Of a stretch of DNA of 64,000 nucleotides, positions 10,977 through 24,900 are shown one piece after another (within the stretch, counting starts at the first letter, position 1; each line of letters begins with the position of its first letter). A program made the translations under genes and the position numbers. Below the pieces are notes generated by a model, which saw only the letters and a program-made list of their open reading frames with translations, made no database searches and was not told the origin of the DNA. Source of the stretch: Heliopora coerulea (lineage: Eukaryota; Cnidaria; Anthozoa; Scleralcyonacea; Helioporidae); assembly GCA_030142905.1 (NCBI GenBank), contig JASJOG010000175.1:434001-498000 (forward strand), given 5' to 3'.

Positions 10977-12518
10977 ATGGATAAACGTAAAATGGAAGGA
11001 AAGCAAATAAAGTATCAACATATAGTAAGAAGAATAGTTGAATAGGAACAGATAGGATGGTTGTGGGGTTCAAAAAAAGAAACTGAGAACACTTTGATTG
11101 ACTTAAACAAATAAAAGTGAGAATTTATTAGATAAAATGAATATTTGAAGGAATACAAGCTTTAAGAGCCAGGTTTTGCTGTTTTTCATAAGTTCTTGAG
11201 ATCATCAAAGGATTTTACATGAAAGGTCAGTACACATCTGTCAATTTGGTAGCTTCATTTGAGGTCCTTTAATGCAATGAAGGCTTACACATGAAGTATT
11301 GGTGTATATCAGTTGGTATGGCAGGTTCCTTTAAGGTATTTTGCTGTGATAAAGGGCTTTTACTGAAGATTTCTTTACCTGGCTGGTTCATTTAGAGTAC
11401 TCCACTCTGATTAAGAACTTTCACAGAGCAGTTTAGTCCATGCCTCCCTATTTGGGAAATACATTTGAGATACTTGACCCATAAAGGGCTTTCAAGTAAA
11501 AAGTTAATTTATATCTGTCTACTTGACAAATACATTAACAATGCTCTAGTCCGATGAAGTGGTTTCACACAAACAGTCAGTTTATGTCAATCTATTTTGC
11601 CGAGTCATTAAAAGTGATTCACTCTGGTGAAGGGTTTTCACATTCTCACGTTTGGCAGATTTATTTCCTTTTAAAACAACTGTTTTTGTTTTGTATTCAC
11701 ACTGGCAACCTAGGATACAAATTTATATCATCTTAATCAGTATTTATACCTTAAGAAAACAATGTGTAGTCTCTTTCTCTTAGTTTGAGCATGGCTGTTC
11801 TAGTTCTAAATTTTCTCAGTGTAATTCTAAGATTTCCTATACATAGCAAGCTGAAATTCCATAAAAGAACCACCAATTCCAAATTCCTTTTGAATTTTGA
11901 TGTTTATTGAAACACAAGTTGAATTGATTTAGTTATATTAGCCATAGTATTAACTGTGGTGCATTTTTACTTCCTACAGTTCTGCAAATAGTTTAACATA
12001 TACAGAAAGGACAGTGCTTTTATTTTTTAGATTTCTTTTGTAAAATACACAGCAACAATGGCTTGCTTGGGTTGGCACAGAAGAGAAACACAAACTTTAA
12101 GTTCAGACTTCACCGAGCCTTCTAGTCAGCTATACAACCATGGTGGCCCAATGCCAATTTATATAACTCAAAAGAAATTAACCCATTAAGGAACTAGGGG
12201 ACACTTTAATGTTTTACTTTGGCTGACTCCAGACAATTTTACTTGTCAAAGAGATGACCCATGCCCCTTAATGAGTTAAATACTTTTAGTTTTAGAACTA
12301 GACACTTATGTTTGCCCAAGAAACATCTCTGAATTTGTTATCAACCCATGCTGGTTTAAATCATAGTTGCTTAAGGTATTTTCAAGTTAACTCTGAACTA
12401 ATGAATGATTTGAGCTGTGTTAGTCTTATTGTTTAACAATATTCCTTGAAAAAAAAAAGAAGTGGAGTGGTTGTGTACTTCCAAGGCCACTGTCCAAGTT
12501 GGTTGACCAATATAAGTT
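10977..12518. other. UTP11/LITAF 3' flanks
   Basis: No coding exon supported. From 11160 to 11660 there is a loose internal repetition of phrases such as gggcttt..cat..aagt..gtca..tgg, suggesting decayed tandem units of roughly 70-80 bases. A GGCTAA-type repeat lies at 12178-12279. Confidence 0.5.
12178..12279. repeat. Dispersed palindromic GGCTAA-type repeat
   Basis: Starts ttaacccattaagg and ends ccccttaatgagttaaa, with gttttactttggctgactcc and acttgtcaaagagatgaccc between. It is a close relative of the copy at 19146-19246. The inverted edges suggest a very short MITE. Confidence 0.75.
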
Positions 12519-13847
<1,329 letters not shown>

Positions 13848-15261
13848 ATCTATGAACTCTTCAAATCTGTATTACTCTTCGCTGACAAATGCTCTAGAAC
13901 TGCTTTTCGTTTTTCAATGTTTCGTCTTTCGGAAATCTTACATAGGAAGTTTCAGTGTTGTCGTTCGCAAATTGCAAATGCGTTTGAACCGCAAGGTTAT
14001 TTGTTGCTAAAAACAGCGCCTTTTTCAGGACGTTGCTAAGTGCCGACATCCCAACTGGTTTTTCCCGCATTTGACAGTTTTGCACGCCTTATCTGGATCT
14101 ATTTGAATTAAAAAACGGGGTCGGAGCTTATTATTATTAGTTTTAAGAATGTTTAATTGATTCGCCTGGAAGTCAACTCTGAAACTACGGTTCACATTAT
14201 GTTCTTTAACTTCCGTGTGGTAAAGTAAGTATTTTCAGGCGGCGCAGGTGGGTTTTACTTTCGAAATACCTGTATGAGATGTTTTGAATAAAAATAAAGA
14301 ATTCCAAATAAGGAAAGGTTGTTGGTTTAGTGGTTTTCTAACTTTCCATTCACGGTAAAAAAACACGGTTATAGCCATCCTTTCAGAAAAAAAACTATTG
14401 AAAAGTTAGAAGCAATTGGAAAACAACTAGCGTACAACAGTAAGACGTAAAATGAATATTAAAGTACGATATCCTATTCGTATGATGGCCGCTTGGTGAA
14501 TCTGTAGTTGCAAGTGTCGTATCACAACATTAAGTACTGTAAAGTACCAAGGGCAAAGAACTCCTGATCACCCCAGCGTCGGCCAAGATTGCGCCAAGCA
14601 GAAATGAATAAACCTCTCTTGGGGGGGGTGATTTTCTTTTTTATTCATGGTGGGCCAAAAGGAAACCGCCCCCCAGTCATTCAAGATAAACGAAGACCGC
14701 AGCTTAGGGCAAAAAGGACAAAATCGTACCTCACTTTGTTACTGATTCACAGTTTTTGCCAAACTTCAGCTGTAGTATTCCTGCCCAACAACGCATATTG
14801 AATCTGAATTGGCAAGTAAGCTGGCCGTACCACTCAAACGTATCTTTTCGCTGTCAACCTCAACAACTAGACTTTTCACCTCTGCTCGGCCAAGTACACT
14901 AACTGTGGTGATCAGCATAAGTCTTTTTTTCCTATCCTTCATTTATTCCTTTTTTCTTTCATCCTTTGTTTCTTTCCTTCTCTCTTTTTTAACTTGTTCC
15001 GATCTCTCTTTCTTTGTTTCTTTATTTTTTCTGTTTTTCTTTCTTTTTTGTTCCTTCCTTTTCTTCCTTCCTTCTTTCTTTCCTTTCTTTCTTCCTTTCT
15101 TTCTTTTTTCTTTTCTCTCTTCCTTTCTTTCTTTCTTTCTTTCTTTTCTGTTTTTTTCTTTCTACTTCCTCACTCCTTTCTTATGCCAGCCAACAAGCGT
15201 AGACTGGATTGCGGTCGTGCAAATTACGCAATCTTCTAGCGCAACATCGTGAATTCAAATA
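13848..15261. promoter_or_regulatory. Divergent LITAF-MAD2L1 intergenic region
   Basis: 1.4 kb between the two start codons and so likely to hold both promoters. The half nearest LITAF is GC-richer than the surrounding DNA; the MAD2L1 side is dominated by the polypyrimidine tract at 14928-15180. No coding region, and no core element I can name with confidence. Confidence 0.45.
14928..15180 (+). repeat. Polypyrimidine (CTTT/CCTT)n tract
   Basis: About 250 bases almost entirely of C and T, in cttt, cctt and tttc units with only a few interruptions. It ends about 80 bases before the MAD2L1 start codon. Long open frames across it (Phe/Ser/Leu runs) are artefacts of composition. Confidence 0.92.
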
Positions 15262-17047
15262 ATGGCGGCAACTGCTCAGGGTAACGCAATAACTTTGAAA
15301 GGAAGCACAGAAATGGTGGCCGAATTCTTTGGTAAAGATCAATAAAACTTCTCGTTTAAAGTATGCCTGTTTACCTGAGGTGTGTTACAGAATATTATTT
15401 TCCTTTTTAGGATATGGAATTAACAGGTAATTTCTTAACACAAACTAGTATGTTTGGTATACAAACGTAAAATTCACGTAACTCCCTTAGGTTCAAGAGA
15501 TTAATATAACTAATGTAGAGGATCGTGGTGTTATTATCTCTGTAAAAAAAATTGTAAAGCAACAAGCAAACAAATGTTCTGCATTTGCAAATTTTTTATT
15601 TTTCCCTCAAAAAAAAAAACAACATTGACTTTCAAGCATTCTATATCAAAGAGGAATCTACCCGCCTGAGAATTTTAAACGGCAGCAGAAGTATGGCCTA
15701 ACTCTTTTGGTCACAGATGACGAGAAGCTACAGGAATACATTTCCAATGTTTTGAAACAGGTGAAAGGTAAGCATAGTGAATTTAGCTTGAGTGGTGTCC
15801 TAAATTTTTGACGGCATGTTGATGATTCATGATAAACACCAGTATGATCTAGGTGCAACAATGTTATGGTGTTACAGACTTGAAACCTGCCAAGTTTTTC
15901 TGACATGAGGGGTACCTCTTGGCTGTCAACTGTGCCTGCCCTTTTTGATCAGAAACAGTGTGTATACTGACTTAGTTGCCAGACTTATGAAGCATTTTCA
16001 CCCTGAAACAAGTGACAGGCCTCTCTTGGGGTAGTAGCATGTGATCCTAGACAGTGTAAAAACTAGGAGAAAGGGTTTTTAAAACCTGCTAATTAGGGGA
16101 AAATAGCTTTAAGTAGCAGAATTGCATGGCTTTATGGAGATTTTAGTCATGTGTGTGAGGCAGCAGGAACACATGTTGAATGTGTGACTTTCATGTGAAT
16201 TGCTTACATTTTCTAGACTGGCTTTTTGAGAAAACTGTAAAGAAATTAGTTGTTGTAATTATAAATATTGATACACATGAACCTTTGGAAAGATGGCAAT
16301 TTGACATAGAGTGTGATAAGACTATTACAGAAAACAGGTAAATTTTAAAAAAAATGTGAATTATTTGCCTTGCAAGACATTCCTTTTATGTGTTAACTAC
16401 TTATTGCTTGTTTATATCACTGTTTGCATTCAAGTATACATTTAGCTAGTGGTTTGTGGGTTTTTAGCAAGGCTTACATGAATCAAATGACAACTGCCTT
16501 TTTGCCAAGTTAGAACAAGGTTGAATGGAATGGGTAAATATTGTAAATAAATAAATATTAAATATTGTATTTCAGCAAACCTAGGGAAAAATCACTTAAA
16601 GATATTCAAAATGAAATAAGGGATGTCATTAGACAGATTACAGCAACAGTGACATTCTTGCCACTTCTTGATGCACCATGTAAGTACAATGCAATTTATT
16701 TTAAAAATTGTTGTATGGAATTAAGCAGTCTGGCTGACCAATCATGGCTTACTTTTCAAACAAGTTATAAAATTTGAAAATGTTAAAATAATCAATGTTC
16801 CAGTAAACCAAGGTGGGAATTCAAACCCTGCTTTAGTGAATGGTTGAAGTCCTTTTATTGATATTTCCCCATACAATTCTCTCTAGGTGCATTTGATATT
16901 CTCATATACACTGATAAAGACCAGGATGTTCCTGAGTTGTGGGAAGAATCTGGTCCACAGTTCATTGCCAACTCCCAGGAGGTCAGATTGCGATCATTCA
17001 CTACATCAATACACAAAGTGGATGCCATGGTGGCATACAAGAACTAA
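15262..17047 (+). CDS. MAD2L1: Mitotic spindle assembly checkpoint protein MAD2A
   Basis: Six exons: 15262-15331, 15411-15426 (a 16-base microexon), 15637-15767, 16217-16337, 16576-16679 and 16887-17047. All have GT-AG introns, totalling 603 bases (200 residues; human about 205). It is a HORMA-domain protein that binds MAD1 at unattached kinetochores and sequesters CDC20 to inhibit the APC/C. Recognisable blocks are GINSILYQRGIYPPENF, QKYGLTLLVTDDEKLQEY, ERWQFDIECDK, DVIRQITATVTFLPLL, FDILIYTDKD, WEESGPQF and the safety-belt end RLRSFTTSIHKVDAMVAYK. The protein stops at KN, a few residues short of the vertebrate C-terminus; since that tail takes part in the closed conformation, this is worth noting. 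AATAAA at 17388-17393. Confidence 0.97.
15411..15426 (+). other. MAD2L1: 16-base microexon of MAD2L1
   Basis: It lies between a strong acceptor (tttcctttttag) and donor (gtaatt). It supplies part of the G-Y-G-I-N-S stretch; without it the reading frame of exons 1 and 3 does not match the family. Confidence 0.88.
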
Positions 17048-17972
17048 TTGTACTAATTATGATAAAGTACAAAAGAATCCCTGGAGATGTGCAGGTAGTA
17101 CTGGCCTCAATAGGAGTTACTCTCCAAGGCATTGCTTTTTACAAAAAGGTGGAAATGGTTCAGTCAACAATATACATGTACTTATAAAAACTATCTGAAC
17201 TTGGATATAGCTAATTTTTTATGATTTTTTGAATATTTTATGTCACCTTGGCTAAATACACAATGCAAACCTTAAACTGATGTAGTCAATAGTCTGCCAA
17301 CTGAACAGAATGCGTACATAAGGGAGCCATGTGACTGTTAATTGCATTTTAACATAACACCTAATTAGCTGTTTTCATTTATATATGAATAAAATAATTT
17401 ATCTACAAGTTACACCATTTTTTGTGCTGTGAATAGCCATTTTACTTTAGTTAAAGAATGATCTGTCAGACATGCTGATCATGGGAAGCCATACAGAAAA
17501 ACGATAAACATTAAATATAGTTTTTTCTAGAGATACCAAAGTTCCTTAAGTCTCTTATACCAAAATCCATATTGTTCCATTGTTTGATCACTTGACAAGA
17601 AAATACTCGTTTTCTCCATTTAGTTCTCTCTCCACTTTGATGCAATTTTCTTTTTTATTTGCATATTTTCATTGAGAGCTCTTTGATTCGACATCAAATT
17701 CAGATGAACATATATCTTAACATTAATAATTTTACGTGTAAGAATTGCGCGATTAGATTCTTATCCTGAAGAAAGAAGCATGCTACAAAATGTTTTCCTT
17801 TTCCATGTAAATAGTGAGAACTGACAATCACCACCAACACTTTACGTACCCTCTTCCTTCCTCCTGCCACACCTTTTCATTACCAGAATCCTTTTAGTTT
17901 GGGTATATTACCCAGTCCTTTCTGTTGAATCAGTCTCGCTCCATACATCAAGAATTGCGTACGTCTAGCAGA
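17048..17972. other. MAD2L1 3' flank and ALDH6A1 promoter region
   Basis: No coding exon supported. It contains the MAD2L1 polyadenylation signal at 17388-17393 and then about 580 bases before the ALDH6A1 start codon. No repeat recognised. Confidence 0.5.
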
Positions 17973-20900
17973 ATGTGGAAACTTGCGCGTTATTTAAATA
18001 TATTTAAACGTTCTTCTCGAGTGAGTATTTGCTAATGTTGTAAAGCTGACGTTGGATTGTAAAATGTTGTAATACTATGATTGTGAGTCCTGAATTCCTG
18101 CATGGCTGTAAGCGTACAATGTCCGTTTGTGAGTTACGATGAAACTGTCCGGAAATTAAATGTCACGACCTTTCCAAACCTTATCTCGGTTGCAAAATAA
18201 CACGCAGTATGAGAAATATGAAAGCTTTAGTTTTATAGAATAAGTTGAGTTTTTTATTAAAATAACTATGGACCAGAATTGTCAATTATTTTGCCAAAGT
18301 TAGTTGCCCGCTTTTCTGTCCCATAGATCTTGTTTCGAACACTTGTTGTTTATCCTGGACATTTTAGTTCGATTTCAGGTTCTTATCTACTCCCCAGTCA
18401 AAGGTGAGTTGACGCAGATGATCACTGGACACAGACAAATTGATGTTATTCATCCACAGCTCCCATTGTGGTCAGGGTTGTTTCCATGGAAAATTCAAAG
18501 AAGTGCAGTGCTTGAACTGAGGCCAATTAGAGATCAAGTTTCTCTTTGTTATTTGATGTGATTACCCAACATGGAATAATCCTGACCATAAGGCACTGTA
18601 AACCTGCAACTAACCCCATGGAATATGAAAAATAGAGCAGGAAAGTGTTTTATTACATTCTTAATTAAATTGATATTTTTCCTTGTTGAAGCTGTGGTTG
18701 TCAGAACGAAATTATGCAAGTGGAGCAGTGGTAAGAGAAAATACTTGTAAAGTTAGCAAGCAGTTAAAAATCAAGTTGGCTGTGTTTTCTTTTTGTAATT
18801 AAAAATATTAAAAAAAAAAACAAACAGAAACTAGGACTTTTACTTAAGCATTTGATTTTTATTTATACTTAATGAACTGACTGGTGGACTAACTGTGTTA
18901 CTTTATCATTTTGACTGACTGAAGCAATTTTTTTTATGAACATCTTTCTTTAATTTTGCTAAGCCAACCACCAAACTTTTTATTGATGGCAAGTTTATGG
19001 ATTCTCAAACCCAAGAATGGTTAGATGTTCACAATCCTGTAAGTACCCACCAAAGCTGGTTTATATTCAAAAGTATTTCATTCGAATTGGCACTTTTACA
19101 ACACCATCCAAAATAAGTCAATATTCATTCAAGGATTCCTTAAGATTAACCCATTAAGGGGCAAGGGTACACTTTGTATTTTTACTCTGGCTAAGGCCAA
19201 ATGATTTTACTCATCAAGGGATGACCCCCTGCCCCTCAATGAGTCACAAAAGTATAACATTCAATCCCCAGTGACCTATATTTGTAATTAATACCAGGAT
19301 TACAACTGGAAGACACATTTTAAATGACCTTACTTTAATGTGCATTATGCTTTCATTATATCATTCTGGTCAGGCTACAAATGAAGTTATATCCAAGGTA
19401 CCTAAAACCACAGTTGGTGAAATGAAGGCTGCTGTGGATTCAGCATCCAAATCTTTTGAAACCTGGTCAGAAACATCAGTCCTGTCTCGTCAGCAGATCT
19501 TATTTGCATATCAGGGTCTAATCAAAGGCAATACAGTAAGAAAGTTGTTTATGTTTTTGTTAAAGGAAAAGTGGTCGCATTTCCAGTGTCATGAATTAAG
19601 ATATGTGCACTGAATATGATAAATAGGCAAGTGCACTATGATTATAGTCATAGGCAAGTGAGCTTAGGTGAGTTCCTGAAGTAAGGGCTGTGAAATGAAA
19701 GGCAAGTGCAGATCCAGGATTTTTTGAAGGAGGTATTGAACCTTGTAGGAGGAAAAGGGTACCCGCACATGTTGGCCACCCCAGATTAAGCATGAACCCA
19801 AAAACATTGACAGTGTGTCTGCTCTGATTTTGTGTAATAGGCCATAAGAATTCTGCTTGGCTAGTTGTCTGTTCACAAAAGGGCAGAAGCAAAGGCAAAT
19901 TGGCTAGTTGTATTGTAAGGAAAGCTCTGTAAAGTAATGTTTTACAATGGCTCCTTAGATGTTTGTTCTTTAAAAATTACTTTTCATAATGTTTATAAAG
20001 AAAAGAGGAAAAAAAGAACTGATGTGGTGTACCTCCCAGCATCCATGCCTTAGATGAGCACCTGAAGTGTAGCAAACTTAAATTTGGTTACAAGCAACAT
20101 CATGAATGATAATATAAAATTACAGAGTAACCCAAAACAAGAAGTAGTAATGATAATTCTGTACATGTGCTGCTCCCCAAATAGTCCCACTATCCACTGA
20201 TATACATGTACTCATATAATTGCAGAGAGAAATTGCCAAATTGATTACACTTGAGCAGGGAAAAACCCTGGCTGATGCTGAGGGAGATGTTCACAGAGGA
20301 CTTCGTAAGTCTACACTTAAAATTACTTGTGTTTAGTGATTGACCGATCATCGGAATTGGATCAATTATTGCATTATTGGTAGACAATCGGAATCGGTTA
20401 AAGTTCCTGTATTTCCCGATTATAACCGATTAATATGGAAATAAAACAACTCTTCAGAAGTTGCCAAATTGGCATCATTTTCATCAGTTTCTTCAATGGT
20501 CAGCAGCGAGATGCATGCGTGTATTTGTCTATCACCAGTCAGTCACTTAAACAATCTTATAATGCAATGTGAAATAGATAAAATTACAAAAATAATCAGA
20601 TGTTGATCATCAGTTTGGCTTGAGCAACCTTCAGATGTCTACTGAAAATTCTTTGACAGATTTCTAGATGAATGGCTTTCTTTTAAATAAATACCAATTG
20701 GTATTTAAGACATTACTATTGTGTGAGTAGGAAATATTTCCTTCACTGCTCAACACAACCAGAAATAAAGATTTGTTGTTTGCTTTATCCAAGTCTTTTC
20801 AAAATGTCTGCAAGTTGCATGTTGGCTAGCACTGGAACACTGAGTGCTCTAGCTGTGCTGTTGTTATTAATTGCTAGTGTTGTGCCAGATGACAAGGCGT

Positions 20901-21842
20901 CAGTGAGTCTGGCTGGAAAATTACTTTTTAAGAAAAAACAAAAACCTGTTAAAAGTATTTTGCTATTTCTCCTACTAACAAGTTGAAGCGTGTGCAAGTC
21001 TCTTATGCAAAGCTTTTGTTTTTTCTTACAAGTTTTGTGTTTTCTTACAAGTTTTTGGCCAAGGAAGCCATTTAAAGTTGTTTATGCCAGGTTTGCGTGC
21101 AGAATGAATGACGTCACTGGACTCATTTTGATAATCAGAATCGGACCAATTACGACTTGGAACAATCTGTAATTGGTAATTTCTGATTGTGGCATGATCG
21201 GTCAATCACAACTTGTGTTCATATTTGTAATGTTTATAGCCATTAGGTTAGCTTTAGCTTCAACATGTAAAATGTACCCACAACATATATAACTATTGTG
21301 TTTTCAGAGGTTGTGGAACATGCCTGTTCAATCACATCACTCCAACTTGGTGAAACTTTACCTTCAATTACAAAAGATATGGACATGTATTCTTATCGAT
21401 TCCCTCTTGGTGTGTGTGCTGGAATTGCCCCGTATGTTGAAATTTTTTTACCTTAAGGTTAGACTGGATTAGCACAAGCTATTCCAGATAGCTTGTACCA
21501 TATATATAAATGGAGACAAATATTTAGCTTTCGCTACTCCAAGTTTCATGTGCTTTGGCAATCATCAGGCAACTGGTCACCTGTAGCGGTATCAAGCACT
21601 CTATTCAAGTCACTTGTGTAGCTTTCCGGCTACATTTTGTTGGATATATATATATATATATAACTACAGATGGAGCCATTTTGGCGTACTAGGCCTCATC
21701 AGTGTAGTGCTGATGAGCAGGATGGAGAAGCCTATATTATATAGGCGACTCAAATGTTCCACGCTTGTGGTACCTCTAAGCCATGCCTAACTAAAGCTCT
21801 AACTAGAGACTAGTGAGCATGTGCAAATATGCTGGAAGCATG

Positions 21843-21883
<41 letters not shown>

Positions 21884-21929
21884 TATTATTATGTAGTTGT
21901 AACTTAAAGATATGGTGTGAATAAACAAG

Positions 21930-21964
<35 letters not shown>

Positions 21965-24900
21965 AACCTAATAAGCCATAAAATTGAGTGTAACTTTACA
22001 TTGTCCCAGATTTTTTTTTAGTTTTTTATTTCCATTTGAATGGTTGCCTTTTATTATGCTTACAGCTTACTGTTGCAATAGTTATTGGTGTAATTTTGCC
22101 AAAATGTCTGATAACATCTTTAAATATCCTCTGGATAACTTTCTGTTCCTTTTTTTCTGTCTTAGATTCAATTTCCCAGCTATGATTCCACTTTGGGTGA
22201 GTTTTCCTTTGTTTTTATTTTCAGATTTAATTTTCCTGCTTTAATACCTCTCATGGTGAGTTTGTACTGTCACAAATTCCATGTGTTTGATGATATTCTA
22301 TCACAATTTTAATACAAAGTCACAGTTACACAGGCCACTACTCCAATCACAATTAGGATCTCAATGGAATGCCAGACTTAAGTGCCTATCATTCCTAAAA
22401 GCTGTACATTTTGTTCACTTTTTTCTCCTAGATGTTCCCTCTGGCTGTTGTGTGTGGTAACACATTTATTTTGAAACCTTCTGAACGTGTCCCTGGAGCA
22501 ACCATGATGCTGGCTAAGCTTGCTCAAGATGCTGGACTGCCTGATGGTGTTTTGAATGTCATACATGGTGCACATGAAGCTGTAAACTTTATCTGTGATG
22601 ATCCAACAATTCAAGCCATTTCATTTGTTGGCTCTGATCAGGCTGTAAGTAATCTATTTGTTGTTTTTCTGTGATGAAAAGCCTTCACTTAAAACGTCAA
22701 TATCTCCTTTCATAAATTTTCCCAGTCCCCTGACCCTTTTAGGTCTTGTACGTGATGAATCTTGCATTCAGGTTGAGCTGTTTTGAGCTGGAAAAGTAAT
22801 AAAGAATCTCTGTTCTTCAGGTCTTAGTCCTTTGATTTTTGTCACCCCATAGTCCTTTAAGTTTTATCGCAAATTAATAGCGGAAACTAAATACACTGAG
22901 GCTGTAAAGATGCTGGTAAAGTAGCATTCGGTACATCCCTAGTTGAAACTCTGTTGCTCGACTTACAGGCCAGGTTTGACGACGTAAGCATGACTTCGAC
23001 AAAGAAATAAGTTCGTGTGACGTTTTCACAGGGACCGCGGAGCCGCGGGGGCTAGGGGGGCTGTTGCCCCCCCCAATATTTTCCGGACCGGAAGTTTGAT
23101 CGGCTGTATTGGTGGCTAATTTAAAGTCAATAAACTTTTGTCTGACTCTCACTTGCTTCGTAATAATGCTTTGTTATTTGCATCCAGACCGTAGCAACGG
23201 TAAATTGCCTCTGATGTTCAAACTTATATTGACAAAAATGCAAGCAGGTCCTACAGTTTATTGCCAAGTTTCGCTCTTCTCAGATGTCGAGTAACTCAGA
23301 AGTATTTGAAACGAAGATTAAGTAATTCGTTTCATCTTCGTCAACAAATTGTTGTACCTCCGGATGAATACTTAGCATAAATCTTCTTCATAGCACTTCT
23401 AATAGGCATTTTCAGCCAACTTTGAGATAATATATAATTTATCAGTTTTTTAAGACAAAAAATATGAAAAAAAAAATTTCACTCATGAGCTGTCCGTGAT
23501 GCTGATATCCGACCGGTAACCTTTGTATTACCTCTTCCAGTTGTTGTAAGGACGATTTGTCTTTTTGACAACTTTGAAAAATTTTCAATGTTACTTGGAT
23601 TCTCGAGATATGTATTGGAAGGGTGGGAGAGGGTTTGTTGCGTAAACGTATTTCTAGTACGATATGTAATTGCAGAGAAAACATTCGTATTTTACTTGTC
23701 ATCAATCGTTATAGTTTCATTCATTGATAAAGAGCGAAAATATAATACACGTCACAGTTTTGTCTCAAAAAATATAAGACTGGATTTGGGACATAACCAT
23801 TTCAAAATTCAAATATGTGGGTGGAAAAATACACCCATGAAGTCAGCCCCCCAAAATAAAAATGCTCCGCGGTCCCTGTTTCACCAATATCTTCCTGTGT
23901 GTTCTGTTATTTTGTTATCAGGGAAAGCATATCTATGAACGTGGGTCTAAAAATGGAAAAAGAGTGCAATCAAATATGGTGAGTGTTGGTAATGGAGATT
24001 TAAGGAAGATACAGTCATGGCCAAAAAACCTTAAATAGCGTTCACTAATGTTCAACCTTGCCTTAATATATATGACTACAGTATTACAAATATATGACTA
24101 CTTAATTAATTAATTAATTAATATTAATATTAATAATTAATATTAATTAATTAATATTACAATATATATGACTACAGTATTACAAATAGGCAAAAATATT
24201 TTCCCGTTCTTTGCAAGACTTTACGCTACGTTGAATGTACAACCAACTGTTATCACGGACAAATGCCATGATAATTACGAGGTTCGAAGGAACAGGAATA
24301 GAGTTGACAGGAATTACAGTCAATTAAAATAGGTGTTCCATCAGTTTCGTCCATGATTCCGGAAGCCGTAAGTCGTGCCATAGCCGCTCCGCCGCGCTAA
24401 CATCTGGCAAGTTGAAATGGATTACGAATGTTCATTTTTCCACCGGAAATACGTCCATCAGTTGCTTTCTTTGTGTTTGCCAATCGTCATATTCAGGTTT
24501 ATGATCTTATAGGGTGCAAAGAACCACGGTGTCGTCATGCCAGATGCCAATAAAGATCACGCACTTAATCAGGTTAGAAGCTGACAATAATTCTGCATAA
24601 CCGGGTACCAATAATTGATTATTACATAAAAGGTTAACTTGGAAGTTCCTACGGGTCCGTAAACGAAACCAAACTTACAGTTATTATTATTAACTAATGG
24701 TCTTTAATTATTAACTTAATGCGGGTATATAACCATTTCCTCAATATGAATGGTTGCTTTCATACTGTAGCTTGTTGGAGCGGCATTTGGGGCAGCCGGT
24801 CAGCGGTGTATGGCACTCTCCACCGCAATATTCGTCGGAGATTCGAAGAAGTGGATTCCGGAGTTCGTTGAACGAGCTAAGAAATTAAAAGTTAATGCTG

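Noticed and set aside
14809..15252. 147-codon Phe/Ser/Leu-rich frame
   Set aside because: Product of the polypyrimidine tract; it starts at a non-ATG codon and ends just before the MAD2L1 start.
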